Assembly: GCA_024276935.1 (NCBI GenBank)
Contig: JAJRWH010000126.1
Coordinates: 1 to 48,709, forward strand
Source: Deltaproteobacteria bacterium
GTDB taxonomy: Bacteria > Desulfobacterota > Desulfuromonadia > Desulfuromonadales > Geopsychrobacteraceae
Reading direction: 5' to 3'
Length of the DNA: 48,709 nt
Both the position numbers and the translations under genes were made by a program. The notes beneath the pieces are model-generated. The model saw nothing but the letters and a program-made list of their open reading frames with translations. It was not told the origin of the DNA and searched no databases. Positions 1 through 7,651 of this stretch are shown piece after piece. How positions within the stretch are numbered: position 1 is the stretch's first letter; each line of letters opens with the position of its first letter.

Positions 1-221
1 ATGAGTTGTCGCAAGTGTTTTACAAATGCCGCAGGGCGAAAGCTGGTAGCATCCTTTAGCAGAATCCCCCAGAAGTGACGTTTACCGATAATGATTTCCC
101 GTAAGATGTATTGTTGATTCAAGTATTGCGGCAGGCTTCTGGACACAGCAGCCCCCCAGACAGCGGGCAGGCCAGCCACCTTCGCTATGTATTCAACAAA
201 TTGGTGAGGTAAAGTTTCCAT
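1..221 (-). CDS. Partial small regulator-like protein (N-terminal 73 residues)
   Basis: An open frame starts at an ATG at 221 and runs off the window edge, so the C-terminus is missing. The visible part has the pattern LPxYLNQQYxL followed by a basic Gly segment (IIIGKRHFWGILL) and a KHLRQL helix. From memory this resembles the N-terminal region of MarR-annotated winged-helix regulators that begin with a sensor-like segment and carry the DNA-binding helix later, but the diagnostic part lies outside the window. The DNA just upstream has repeated AAAAAGTTA words that could be its own operator. The function is a guess; the reading frame itself is fairly convincing. Confidence 0.4.
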   Translation of the reverse strand, partial: METLPHQFVEYIAKVAGLPAVWGAAVSRSLPQYLNQQYILREIIIGKRHFWGILLKDATSFRPAAFVKHLRQL

Positions 222-232
222 AATTGCCACGT

Positions 233-285
233 TAACTTTTTTCTGCACGATAACATTTAAAAAGTTACTGTGCAATAAAAAGTTA
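233..285. promoter_or_regulatory. Three AAAAAGTTA words upstream of the regulator-like gene
   Basis: The 9-mer AAAAAGTTA occurs at 259-267 and 277-285 on the plus strand (18-bp offset, same face of the helix) and as its complement TAACTTTTT at 233-241. They lie 12-64 bp upstream of the start codon at 221, where an autoregulatory operator would be expected. The rest of 222-437 shows no gene. Confidence 0.3.
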
Positions 286-437
286 TCTGCCTGATTTTAT
301 ACACTTATTCAAAAGTATGCCTAATTATTCCTATCCCTAAAGATTGTGCTACCCCAGATCTTCCAAGCCGCCTGAGCACAACATGGCACCCACAATTGCG
401 GACCAATCTCAACATCAACCAGTGCGAAAACACCCAA

Positions 438-653
438 CTACATATCCTCATCCACAATAGGCGTCCCGACGGTATCTTCGACCACAGTATGACATTCAAC
501 CTCGAACCACTCGTGAAACAGGTTAAGGGTGCGCTTCTGCGGCCAAAGGGTTTCGTCGGTGTACCAGCCCTCCAACTCCGACTCGAACAAGACTGGCCGG
601 GGTCCTTGGTGGAACGCCGGAGCAAGCCATATGAATCTTGCTTGTCCGACGTC
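438..653 (-). pseudogene. 5'-truncated fragment of an uncharacterised protein
   Basis: A 71-codon minus-strand frame is open between in-frame stops at 654-656 and 438-440 and has no plausible start codon at its 5' end. The translation is protein-like, with segments such as APAFHQGPRPVLFESELEGW, WYTDETLWPQKR and FHEWFEVECHTVVED, rich in aromatic and acidic residues. I recall similar C-terminal ends in uncharacterised bacterial proteins but know no function. The missing N-terminus would lie toward the group II intron remnant at 715-792, so the gene was probably broken by intron insertion and later deletion. Overlapping frames here on both strands are shadows of this one. Confidence 0.4.
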
Positions 654-714
654 CTATTTCTCTAAAGTGGGACTGTTCAGTTATATGACTCAGTTCCGTC
701 GTTTTCGACATACT

Positions 715-792
715 TCGTGAACCGCCGCGTACGGAACCGTACGCACGGTGGAGTGGGAGGACGGCGGGGGTAACCCCGCCTCCTACCAGATA
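715..792 (+). mobile_element. Group II intron 3' remnant (domains V and VI)
   Basis: 719-752 folds as a domain V hairpin: an outer CCGCCG/CGGTGG helix, a CA bulge on the 3' side, and an inner CGTACG/CGTACG helix capped by GAAC. A CGC sequence sits in the lower 5' strand, as in the catalytic triad of class C bacterial introns. 755-786 folds as domain VI: GGAGG plus GGCGGGG pairs with CCCCGCC plus TCC around a short loop, with an unpaired A at 761 as a possible branch point. The intron would end near 790. No reverse transcriptase/maturase frame lies upstream, so this is an isolated 3' end that cannot move by itself. Confidence 0.65.
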
Positions 793-815
793 TACGCAGT
801 CATTCGACGATATGC

Positions 816-1202
816 TTATTCACATTCATCGAGCCATGTATAAATGGCATCAATCAGGTAGGGCTTGTTAAAGATGCGATAGCCCGACTTTTCAGCAAGT
901 TCGAGATCTTCCTTTGTCCAGACTCCCGAGATAACAGCCTTACAGGAATCAGGAATCCTGCACCCCATTTTTTGGGTCTGCTGTAAAAAATCGAGCCCTG
1001 TCATCCCAGGCATCCTGTTGTCGGTCAGGATAAAATCAGCGCAACGGCCATATTGTGAACATTTGTACTTTTTGCATGCATTGAGACATGTTTCAGGGTC
1101 AGCATAGGCTCGGACCTGAACTTGTTTTTCGGCCAAAAGGTCTGCCAACAAAGTTCGGCATGACTCAATATCATCCAGAACCACTGCCACTTGTGCTTTC
1201 AT
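816..1202 (-). CDS. Single-domain response regulator with a cysteine cluster
   Basis: 128 residues forming one CheY-like receiver domain and no output domain. Acidic pocket D10-D11, phospho-acceptor D61 (TDNRMPGMTG), S92 in the switch position and K113 in FNKPY are all present, so it should accept phosphate. Between the second helix and the phosphorylation strand lies an unusual cluster C39, C43, C48, C54 (spacing CX3CX4CX5C), with further Cys at 15, 81, 87 and 127. Similar Cys-rich receivers occur in Geobacter relatives as far as I recall. The cluster suggests metal or redox sensing, which is inference. A strong ribosome site (AAGGGGG, 5 nt from ATG) fixes the start. It is transcribed alone, divergent from the PATAN gene; no partner kinase is adjacent. 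Confidence 0.85.
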   Translation of the reverse strand: MKAQVAVVLDDIESCRTLLADLLAEKQVQVRAYADPETCLNACKKYKCSQYGRCADFILTDNRMPGMTGLDFLQQTQKMGCRIPDSCKAVISGVWTKEDLELAEKSGYRIFNKPYLIDAIYTWLDECE

Positions 1203-1458
1203 TGTACCCCCTTCTTTTTAACTAAACCAAAAATCCACCCGTGAAACTAACCGGACCGATAACAAATGCCGACAACGAGCTTGGTATTCTGTAGTAGAGG
1301 GAGGATAAAGCTCTGGGTGGAGGACAGAGCAAGCCAAACGCGATTGCATTGTACTGAAAGATGTACTGATTAGACAAGTCTAAATATTCTACCTCTCTAA
1401 AATGGTGGATATTGTGTTTTTCTCAAAGAGCCTGATAAAGTTTTCTGCATAAGAATCC

Positions 1459-1487
1459 TTGAATACTTGGCAGTTTTCTAGTTTAAT
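1459..1487 (+). promoter_or_regulatory. Candidate sigma-70 promoter for the PATAN-pilT pair
   Basis: TTGAAT at 1459-1464 and TTTAAT at 1482-1487 are separated by 17 bp, upstream of the gene starting at 1553. The match is moderate. The rest of the 350-bp divergent gap 1203-1552 shows no gene or clear structure beyond the ribosome sites. Confidence 0.35.
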
Positions 1488-1552
1488 AGCCTAGTTACAT
1501 ATTCATTCCTGCTAACAGGTCGACACTTATCACTCAACGGAGCCTGCCACCA

Positions 1553-3337
1553 ATGTCCTTTGCCGGTAACCTTGAAGACCTTGCAATTGTCGACGTCATT
1601 CAACTTCTTCATTCAACAAGAAAATCTGGAACCCTCTGTGTCGTTGGTGACAAGGGGCGCAGTCAGATCGTTTTTGATCAGGGTTATATCGTCAGTGCGA
1701 ACCACTACGATGACTCGATCAGGATCGGGCGAATTCTGGTTGAAATGGAAGTCATAACGGATGAGATTCTTCAACAGGCCCTTGCAGAACAGCAATCGTT
1801 GGGTGAACAACACAAACCGCTGATCGGACTGTTACTTGAAAAAGGACTGATTGAAAAAGAAAATGCCTACAAGGGTCTTGAATGTCTGATCGAAATGACT
1901 ATTGTTGAAATGGTCAGTTGGCAACAAGGCACCTTCACGCTCGATGTTGATCTCACGGCGATCAATGATGAATATCGGTATATTCCTGAAAAACTGCAGC
2001 AGGAGATCAATTTCGATACTCAGATGGTGCTGATGGATGCGTTACGAATCTACGACGAAAAAAGGGCCGCTGGAATTGACCCTGCCAGCGCAACAGGCGG
2101 CATGGACGATCTGCAACAGGCAGAATCCGAACAAAATGAGCCCCCTGCAACTGAAGACGGCGGTGACCTGAACCTGTCTGCTGACCTTCTCGGCCTCGAT
2201 GCCATCGATCAGATCGATGTCCAGATCCCGGAAACATTTACCAGCCTTGAAGCATTTGACCCTTCAGAAATACACCGGCAGAAAGTTCGCGAGTTACTTC
2301 CTGATTTTTCGTCGGTACAGCGTGAAGAACTTGTCGAGTACCTGAGTGCCAAATCGAACATTGTTGAAAATCAGGAGAACGTTGACTCAGCGCAAAACCA
2401 GACTATTATCCTGTACAGTAGTGATGAGCTTATCCAGCACGGTTTGATGAGTACCTGCAAGCATGCCGGAATCATGGCCTTCACAGCAGCCACCGAGCAA
2501 GACCTGGAACAACGAATTTCACAGAGTCTTGAGCGGTCCCTTTTACCAATTCTGGTTTTTGACTGTCCCCTCGAAAGCGGTGCCGGATTTGGCAAAGAAG
2601 ATCTGACGGTCATCAGGCAAAGAATTTCATTACGTTATCCCCAGCTGCAGATCGTCCAACTGGCCTCACCGGTCGACTATTTCTATTCATTGCAGGCATT
2701 GACCACTGGTGCCAGTGCAGTTCTTCCTCGTTCTCTTGCCGAAAACCGACGTGATTCATTTATTGTCGATTTTATTCAATTTATGGAGAGTTTCCCACCT
2801 TTTATTCGGCGGCTATGCCACCAGGCAACACCTGAGACCTCTCCCGAAGCTAAATTTTTGTGTGACCTGCGCCAGATGCAGTCTGCCTCTGAAATTTCAC
2901 TTTTTCTTCTGGAACAAATCAGCATCTATTTTGAACGATGCCTGGTTCTTATTGTTCACCAGGATGAGTTTATTGCAGAAAAATCTCTCGGGATTGAGGC
3001 AGATAAATCAGCAGGCCCATCAGATCCTCTACGGTTTAAAGTTCCGCGTGAAGCGGGAAGTCTGCTGGCCAAAACCGTAGATTCCGGATTGCTTTACTAT
3101 GATGCCGTTGACGACAAGATCATTCGAGAGGCTATTTTTGGCGAAATCAGTGCACCGGACAAATCCCGAATTCTTCTGTTACCTCTGGTTGCCGGAGGAA
3201 AGACCCTGGCATTGATTTATGCTGATTTTGGACAATCTCCTGTTAAGTCGTTTGATCCGGAGTATCTTCAAAGTCTGGCGTGGCTGGCTGGTCTGGCTTT
3301 GGAGCAGGTGATCCGTTTGCGTCAAAAAACATCCTAA
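1553..3337 (+). CDS. PATAN (DUF4388) domain protein with receiver-like and GAF-like regions
   Basis: 594 residues. The first ~130 residues fit the PATAN/DUF4388 domain (start MSFAGNLEDLAIVDVIQLL, then SGTLCVVGDKGRSQIVFDQG), found in bacterial signalling proteins and linked in the literature to motility and surface behaviour. An acidic linker (about 185-270) leads to a region around 282-410 that resembles a degenerate receiver fold. The C-terminal part (about 430-594) looks GAF-like, ending with a LLLPLVAGGKTLALIYADFG strand pair typical of such domains. No catalytic motif is visible, so it is probably an adaptor or sensor. The next gene, a PilT-type ATPase, starts 26 bp downstream, which suggests a role in controlling pilus retraction. 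Confidence 0.75.
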   Translation: MSFAGNLEDLAIVDVIQLLHSTRKSGTLCVVGDKGRSQIVFDQGYIVSANHYDDSIRIGRILVEMEVITDEILQQALAEQQSLGEQHKPLIGLLLEKGLIEKENAYKGLECLIEMTIVEMVSWQQGTFTLDVDLTAINDEYRYIPEKLQQEINFDTQMVLMDALRIYDEKRAAGIDPASATGGMDDLQQAESEQNEPPATEDGGDLNLSADLLGLDAIDQIDVQIPETFTSLEAFDPSEIHRQKVRELLPDFSSVQREELVEYLSAKSNIVENQENVDSAQNQTIILYSSDELIQHGLMSTCKHAGIMAFTAATEQDLEQRISQSLERSLLPILVFDCPLESGAGFGKEDLTVIRQRISLRYPQLQIVQLASPVDYFYSLQALTTGASAVLPRSLAENRRDSFIVDFIQFMESFPPFIRRLCHQATPETSPEAKFLCDLRQMQSASEISLFLLEQISIYFERCLVLIVHQDEFIAEKSLGIEADKSAGPSDPLRFKVPREAGSLLAKTVDSGLLYYDAVDDKIIREAIFGEISAPDKSRILLLPLVAGGKTLALIYADFGQSPVKSFDPEYLQSLAWLAGLALEQVIRLRQKTS

Positions 3338-3363
3338 ACGTTGCAGTTATTGGAGGAAAAGGC

Positions 3364-4434
3364 ATGGATGCAAAAACCCTTAACCAGATTCTACAGATTG
3401 CTTTTGAAAAGCGGGTTTCAGATGTCCATTTTGAGGTCGACAACCCCCCTTTCTTTCGTGGCCGAGGTCAACTGATCCGGTCGAAACTTCCGGTTCTGAC
3501 CAGCCAGGATACAGAATTTATCGCCCGTAGAATTATGGAGAAAAACAGTCGGGCACTCCCTGATGATTTAACCGAGCTGGACGCCTCATACTCCCTTGAT
3601 AATGGAGGGCGCTTTCGGGTCAGTCTTTTCAGACAACGGGGACACATCGGTATTGTCATGCGTGTCATCCCGCCCGAGATTGGTTCATTCAAAGATCTGA
3701 ACCTGCCGGCGGTGCTGGGTGAAATTGTCAAAGCTCCCAATGGCCTGGTTCTGGTAACCGGACCGACCGGCAATGGCAAATCAACGACTCTGGCGTCGAT
3801 GCTGCAGCATATCAACGAAAACTTCAGCTACAACATTCTTACGATCGAGGATCCGATAGAGTTTCTCTTCTCTTCCAAAAAAGGTTGTATTATTCAGCGC
3901 GAAATAGGTATTGATACTGACACCTTTACCAGCGCACTTCGTGCTGCCTTGCGCATGGACCCTGATGTCATTATGGTCGGAGAAATGCGTGATCTTGAAA
4001 CCATAGATGCCTGCATCAAAGCGGCTGAAACCGGTCATCTTGTCTTCTCGACACTTCATACCCAAAATGCCGCTTCGACCATCAGTCGAATTCTCAGTTA
4101 CTACCCACCCGACGCACAGGAAAATATCCGCCACCGTTTGGCAGAAATTCTGGTTGCTACTGTTTCTCTCCGATTAATCAAGGACAAAAAGGGTGAGCGA
4201 ATTCTGCCTGTTATTGAAGTAATGCGTTCAACAACGACCATTCAGCACTGTATCAAGGAAGGATTGCTGGACGAAATCGAACAGCATATCGAGAAAGGTC
4301 GTGTGCAGTATCATATGCAATCAATGGATCAGCATCTGATCCAGCTGTGCCAAAAAGATATTATCACCATCGAGCAGGCTAAACGTCTCTCACATTCAAT
4401 GGATCTTGAAAGAAAACTGACATTTACCCGTTAA
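3364..4434 (+). CDS. pilT: PilT/PilU-type twitching motility ATPase
   Basis: 356 residues, the usual length for PilT-type retraction ATPases of type IV pili, which act as cytoplasmic hexamers at the pilus base. An N-terminal PAS-like subdomain (VSDVHFEVDNPPFFRGRG) precedes the RecA-like core: Walker A GPTGNGKST around residues 132-140 (Asn replaces the common Ser), a Walker B-like stretch DPDVIMVGEMRDLET near 199-213, and a His box ETGHLVFSTLHT near 222-233. The ATG at 3364 is chosen because GGAGG lies 7 nt upstream; longer upstream readings overlap the previous gene in another frame. It is co-transcribed with the PATAN gene. The split between PilT and its paralogue PilU cannot be settled by eye. 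Confidence 0.85.
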   Translation: MDAKTLNQILQIAFEKRVSDVHFEVDNPPFFRGRGQLIRSKLPVLTSQDTEFIARRIMEKNSRALPDDLTELDASYSLDNGGRFRVSLFRQRGHIGIVMRVIPPEIGSFKDLNLPAVLGEIVKAPNGLVLVTGPTGNGKSTTLASMLQHINENFSYNILTIEDPIEFLFSSKKGCIIQREIGIDTDTFTSALRAALRMDPDVIMVGEMRDLETIDACIKAAETGHLVFSTLHTQNAASTISRILSYYPPDAQENIRHRLAEILVATVSLRLIKDKKGERILPVIEVMRSTTTIQHCIKEGLLDEIEQHIEKGRVQYHMQSMDQHLIQLCQKDIITIEQAKRLSHSMDLERKLTFTR

Positions 4435-4504
4435 ACCCGCCTTCAGCCAATAAATGTTTGCAACATTTGATAACATTTTCCGCTGAAACAAAAAATAAAT
4501 GATT

Positions 4505-4556
4505 CCTCAGATAAAAAGGAGGCTTGTCCCGGGACAAGCCTCCTTTTTATCTGAGG
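4505..4556. terminator. Perfect 52-bp palindrome, bidirectional terminator
   Basis: Positions 4505-4530 are exactly the reverse complement of 4531-4556 with no unpaired loop base. The core is a GC-rich helix (GGAGGCTTGTCCC and complement) flanked by A5 and T5, so transcripts from either side end in a hairpin plus U-tract. It lies between convergent pilT and the Cys-tailed protein gene. Confidence 0.85.
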
Positions 4557-4568
4557 TCAGGATTGAAA

Positions 4569-4976
4569 CTAACAGCCACAACCACAGTTGTGGCAGACAA
4601 TCTTGTCACTGCCCTGAGGTTCAATCGTTTCTGGCGCAAACAGGACCCGATTGATCCCCCGTTTAAGATCTTCTGCCAGATCACAATGGGGGCTGCAGCC
4701 AATAACGTGTCCGAGGCAAGTATTGGCAAAACCACCCGCAGGGTAACGCAGGCGAATGTAATTAAGAATATCACCATAACCCCGAATCTTCATCTCAACA
4801 GGGTCCTGGCTGACAGCAAGCTCAACATTGAACCGGCTCAGTTCTGTTCTCAAACTGTCCAGCATCACTGCAACAGCCGACCAGTCACTGGGATCTACCC
4901 AGTCAGTATCATCAGGGCTGACGCGTTGGTAATAAACAACCTGAAAGGATTCAGGAGTAGCAGATGTGGTTGGCAT
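4569..4976 (-). CDS. Uncharacterised small protein with Cys-rich C-terminus
   Basis: 135 residues, not assigned to a family. The body is mixed alpha/beta, with a C87-X6-C94-X3-C98 group (NTCLGHVIGCSPHC), and the chain ends with CHNCGCGC, so C128, C131, C133 and the terminal C135 form a tight metal-ligand-like tail. No signal peptide or membrane segment is visible, so it should be cytoplasmic. Its ATG lies 3 nt after the tsaC stop, so it is the last gene of the long minus-strand block and translationally close to tsaC. The opposite-strand frame at 4524-5054 is a shadow. A metal-binding or metal-handling role is inference from the cysteines only. Confidence 0.65.
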   Translation of the reverse strand: MPTTSATPESFQVVYYQRVSPDDTDWVDPSDWSAVAVMLDSLRTELSRFNVELAVSQDPVEMKIRGYGDILNYIRLRYPAGGFANTCLGHVIGCSPHCDLAEDLKRGINRVLFAPETIEPQGSDKIVCHNCGCGC

Positions 4977-4979
4977 GGA

Positions 4980-5588
4980 TCAGTCTATCCAGGAAAGGTC
5001 TCCCGCGCCCTCACGCAGGACCTCAATACGATCATCAATCAGACTGATCACTGATGATTCAACCCCCATAGAAACCCCACCATCAACCACCATATCGACC
5101 ATTCGTTCCATACGCTCGTCAATAACTTCAGGGTCCTGAATAGCATTCTGCCCGGATATATTGGCACTGGTCGTCACTAACGGGTGACCCAATTCCTGAA
5201 CAATCATCCGCGAAACACCATTATCAGGAATCCGGATACCAACGGTCTTTTGTCTGGTGGTCAACGCGTCAGGAACGGTCTTTGCCGCCTCAAGAACAAA
5301 GGTATATGGCCCGGGAAGATGGCGCTTCAGAATCCGAAAAGCAAAATTACTGACCTGCGCATAACTGGCCACCTCTGCCAGATCACTACAGATGAATGAA
5401 AAGGGCTTACGCGGATCGCGTTGTTTAATCTGATATATTTTGCGCACTCCCTTGCGATTGAAGATATCGCAACCGAGGCCATAGGTCGTATCCGTTGGAT
5501 AAATAACAACCCCACCCTGCTTCAGACAATCAACCACATGTCTGACAAGGCGAAGCTGCGGATTGTCCGGGTTTATTTTCAGCCGCAT
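4980..5588 (-). CDS. tsaC: L-threonylcarbamoyladenylate synthase (TsaC/YrdC/Sua5 family)
   Basis: 202 residues, the short TsaC form without the C-terminal Sua5 extension. It makes threonylcarbamoyl-AMP from Thr, bicarbonate and ATP, the first step of t6A37 modification of ANN-decoding tRNAs. Family motifs are visible: VIYPTDTTYGLGCD near the N-terminus, the KQRDPRKPFSFIC substrate-binding segment (KxR), and VTTSANISGQ in the C-terminal half. A near-perfect AAGGAGG lies 6 nt before the ATG. It is followed at once by the Cys-tailed small protein gene and preceded by the DUF493 gene, placing it among RNA-metabolism genes. Confidence 0.92.
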   Translation of the reverse strand: MRLKINPDNPQLRLVRHVVDCLKQGGVVIYPTDTTYGLGCDIFNRKGVRKIYQIKQRDPRKPFSFICSDLAEVASYAQVSNFAFRILKRHLPGPYTFVLEAAKTVPDALTTRQKTVGIRIPDNGVSRMIVQELGHPLVTTSANISGQNAIQDPEVIDERMERMVDMVVDGGVSMGVESSVISLIDDRIEVLREGAGDLSWID

Positions 5589-5640
5589 GCTATCCTCCTT
5601 AAGGATGGAAATTACTGAGAAATTTACTATTTCTACAAAA

Positions 5641-5913
5641 TTATAGCAACATTTTCAATCCGGGAACCTCTTTCATCCCGGCATAGATATCCTTTAGTTG
5701 CTGATAGTTTTCCAACATAACGATGATAGAAATTGACTGATACTTCCCCTTCCCACTCGGACGGACACAAATGGCGTCCTGATGAATCAGGGCATGATGA
5801 CGGGCCGCAGCAAGGATTTGGTCATAAAAGCTGTCACCACTTTCACCAATTGCTTTAAATGTATATGAGCAGGGGAAATCAAGCAGATCTTCAGGATCAG
5901 TTTTCTGAGTCAA
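5641..5913 (-). CDS. DUF493 (YbeD-like) family protein
   Basis: About 90 residues matching the YbeD/DUF493 pattern: a [12 protein letters not shown] start, [12 protein letters not shown] in the middle and an [15 protein letters not shown] end. The fold is a small ACT-like alpha/beta domain and the biochemical role in this group is unknown. The start is uncertain. An ATG at 5925 has no ribosome site, while a TTG at 5913 has a perfect GGAGG 5 nt upstream, so TTG is preferred. Either way the gene begins inside the 3' end of dut, whose stop is at 5897, implying translational coupling. Confidence 0.8.
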   Translation of the reverse strand: MTQKTDPEDLLDFPCSYTFKAIGESGDSFYDQILAAARHHALIHQDAICVRPSGKGKYQSISIIVMLENYQQLKDIYAGMKEVPGLKMLL

Positions 5914-6370
5914 TGACACCTCCATTTATTCCGGTATGCCCGAACCCCCCTGCCCCCCGCTCTGTCGTGGAGAGTTCGTCTGCCACTGTTATATGGCAGC
6001 GGACAACCGGGGTCACAATCAATTGCGCGATACGATCACCTGAAGCAATCTGTACGCTTTCCTGACCATGATTGATGACGATAATCCCGATCTCGCCCCG
6101 ATAATCCGCATCGATGGTCCCCGGGCTGTTCAACAGTGTTATCCCTTTACGCAAAGCCAGGCCTGAGCGGGGTCGAACCTGCATTTCGTACCCTGGTTCA
6201 ACCGCAACAGCCAAACCTGTCGGAACAAGAGCTCTTTCACCCGGAACAAGGGTCAAGGGAGCTGAAACCAGGGCACAAACATCCATCCCTGCGGCAAGGT
6301 CTGTCATATAGACCGGTAAAACCGCTTGCGGATCAAGTTTCTTGAAGGTCAGCCGAGCTTCTAAATGCAT
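5897..6370 (-). CDS. dut: dUTP diphosphatase
   Basis: 157 residues, normal for trimeric dUTPase, which hydrolyses dUTP to dUMP and pyrophosphate, keeping uracil out of DNA and feeding dTMP synthesis. All five motifs are visible: AAGMDVCA, the [18 protein letters not shown] block, the [12 protein letters not shown] segment with the catalytic Asp, the DRIAQLIV strand, and the C-terminal Gly-rich [12 protein letters not shown] that closes over the substrate. AAGGGG lies 7 nt before the ATG. The gene follows the M16 peptidase by 11 nt and overlaps the DUF493 gene. Confidence 0.95.
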   Translation of the reverse strand: MHLEARLTFKKLDPQAVLPVYMTDLAAGMDVCALVSAPLTLVPGERALVPTGLAVAVEPGYEMQVRPRSGLALRKGITLLNSPGTIDADYRGEIGIIVINHGQESVQIASGDRIAQLIVTPVVRCHITVADELSTTERGAGGFGHTGINGGVIDSEN

Positions 6371-6381
6371 ATTTAAACCCC

Positions 6382-7638
6382 TTACAGTGTCATATATTGA
6401 GCCAGCGCATCCAGATCATCAACAGCACCAACAACCTGAAGCGTGAGAGACTCAGCCCCAAAAAGGTCGTGTGCAACCCGTGTAACCGCGTCAACATCCA
6501 CCTGGTCCAGTTGGGAAACAAGTGATTCCAGCGCGGGTTGATAACCCAGATAGATTTCATTACGCGCCAGTCTGGACATTCTGTTATCCGAACTTTCCAG
6601 TGACAACAGCAGATTCCCCTTAATCTGCTCTCTTGCCCTGATAACTTCGTTCGAGGAAATCTGGCCCGACTTTATTGTTCTGAACTGCTCGACAACCAGT
6701 TCAATAACCTGCGCCAGATGATCATTGGCAGTACCACCATAGACGACAAGCGCTCCGGAATCTGAATGACAGTTCAAATAGCTGTAGATAGAATAAGTCA
6801 GCCCACGTTCTTCACGAACCTGTTGAAAAAGGCGTGAACTCATGCTGGCGCCTAGCAGGGTATTGAGAACCTGAAGCGTAAATCTGTCGTCATGGGTTTG
6901 GGGTAAGGCTTTACATCCCAGGCAAAAGTGTACCTGTTCAAGGGGTTTTTCAAGTAGATAGAGACCGGTCTGATGTCGAGGTAATTCGCAAAGAGTCCGC
7001 TGTGAACCGGGAGGAACCGCTGCAAATGCTTTTTCTATCTGGCGACAAATAACATCGTGCTGCAGATGTCCAGAAGCAGAGATTACGATATTGTGCCCCA
7101 CATATCGCGAGCTGAGAAGATGTTGCAGATCTTGTCGGGTGATTTTTTCTACACTGGCCAAAAGCCCGAGAACCGGACGACCAAGAGGGTGTTTGGCCCA
7201 GATTTTTTCGCTGAAAAGATCGTGAATCTGATCTTCAGGGGTATCCTCGACCATCGAAATTTCTTGCAGGATGACCCGCCGTTCCTTTTCGATCTCAACC
7301 TCATCGAGAGTCGAATTCAACACCAGATCCGAAAGCAGATCGACGGCATCAGGCAGACGACTATCCAGAACCTTGGCGTAATAGCAGCTATACTCTCGGG
7401 AGGTAAAAGCATTAAGAACGCCACCGAATGAATCAGCCTCACGGGCAATATCCAGGGCAGAACGACGCGAGGTTCCTTTAAACAGCATATGCTCCAGAAA
7501 ATGAGAAATGCCGTTTAACGAACCTGCTTCATGACGTGAACCATTTTCAACCCAGAACCCGACGGAAACCGAGTGGACATCGGGCATTTGCTCGGTGACC
7601 ACCCGGATTCCGTTATTCAGGGTTGTTTTTCTCAGCAT
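6382..7638 (-). CDS. M16-family zinc peptidase (processing-peptidase type)
   Basis: 418 residues, a single-chain bacterial relative of mitochondrial processing peptidase. The inverted zinc site [10 protein letters not shown] (HxxEH) lies near residues 45-49, with the third ligand expected in the [13 protein letters not shown] segment about 75 residues later. The [18 protein letters not shown] stretch is typical of the family. The C-terminal half carries the inactive M16_C domain ([14 protein letters not shown]). No signal peptide is visible, so it probably acts in the cytoplasm. The start is 13 nt after the pnp stop, the pnp-M16-dut order I recall from Geobacter relatives. Substrates of such peptidases are generally unknown. 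Confidence 0.9.
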   Translation of the reverse strand: MLRKTTLNNGIRVVTEQMPDVHSVSVGFWVENGSRHEAGSLNGISHFLEHMLFKGTSRRSALDIAREADSFGGVLNAFTSREYSCYYAKVLDSRLPDAVDLLSDLVLNSTLDEVEIEKERRVILQEISMVEDTPEDQIHDLFSEKIWAKHPLGRPVLGLLASVEKITRQDLQHLLSSRYVGHNIVISASGHLQHDVICRQIEKAFAAVPPGSQRTLCELPRHQTGLYLLEKPLEQVHFCLGCKALPQTHDDRFTLQVLNTLLGASMSSRLFQQVREERGLTYSIYSYLNCHSDSGALVVYGGTANDHLAQVIELVVEQFRTIKSGQISSNEVIRAREQIKGNLLLSLESSDNRMSRLARNEIYLGYQPALESLVSQLDQVDVDAVTRVAHDLFGAESLTLQVVGAVDDLDALAQYMTL

Positions 7639-7651
7639 GGAACCAGCTCAA

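Noticed and set aside
396-665. 89-codon plus-strand frame
   Set aside because: Opposite the coding fragment at 438-653, whose translation is far more protein-like.
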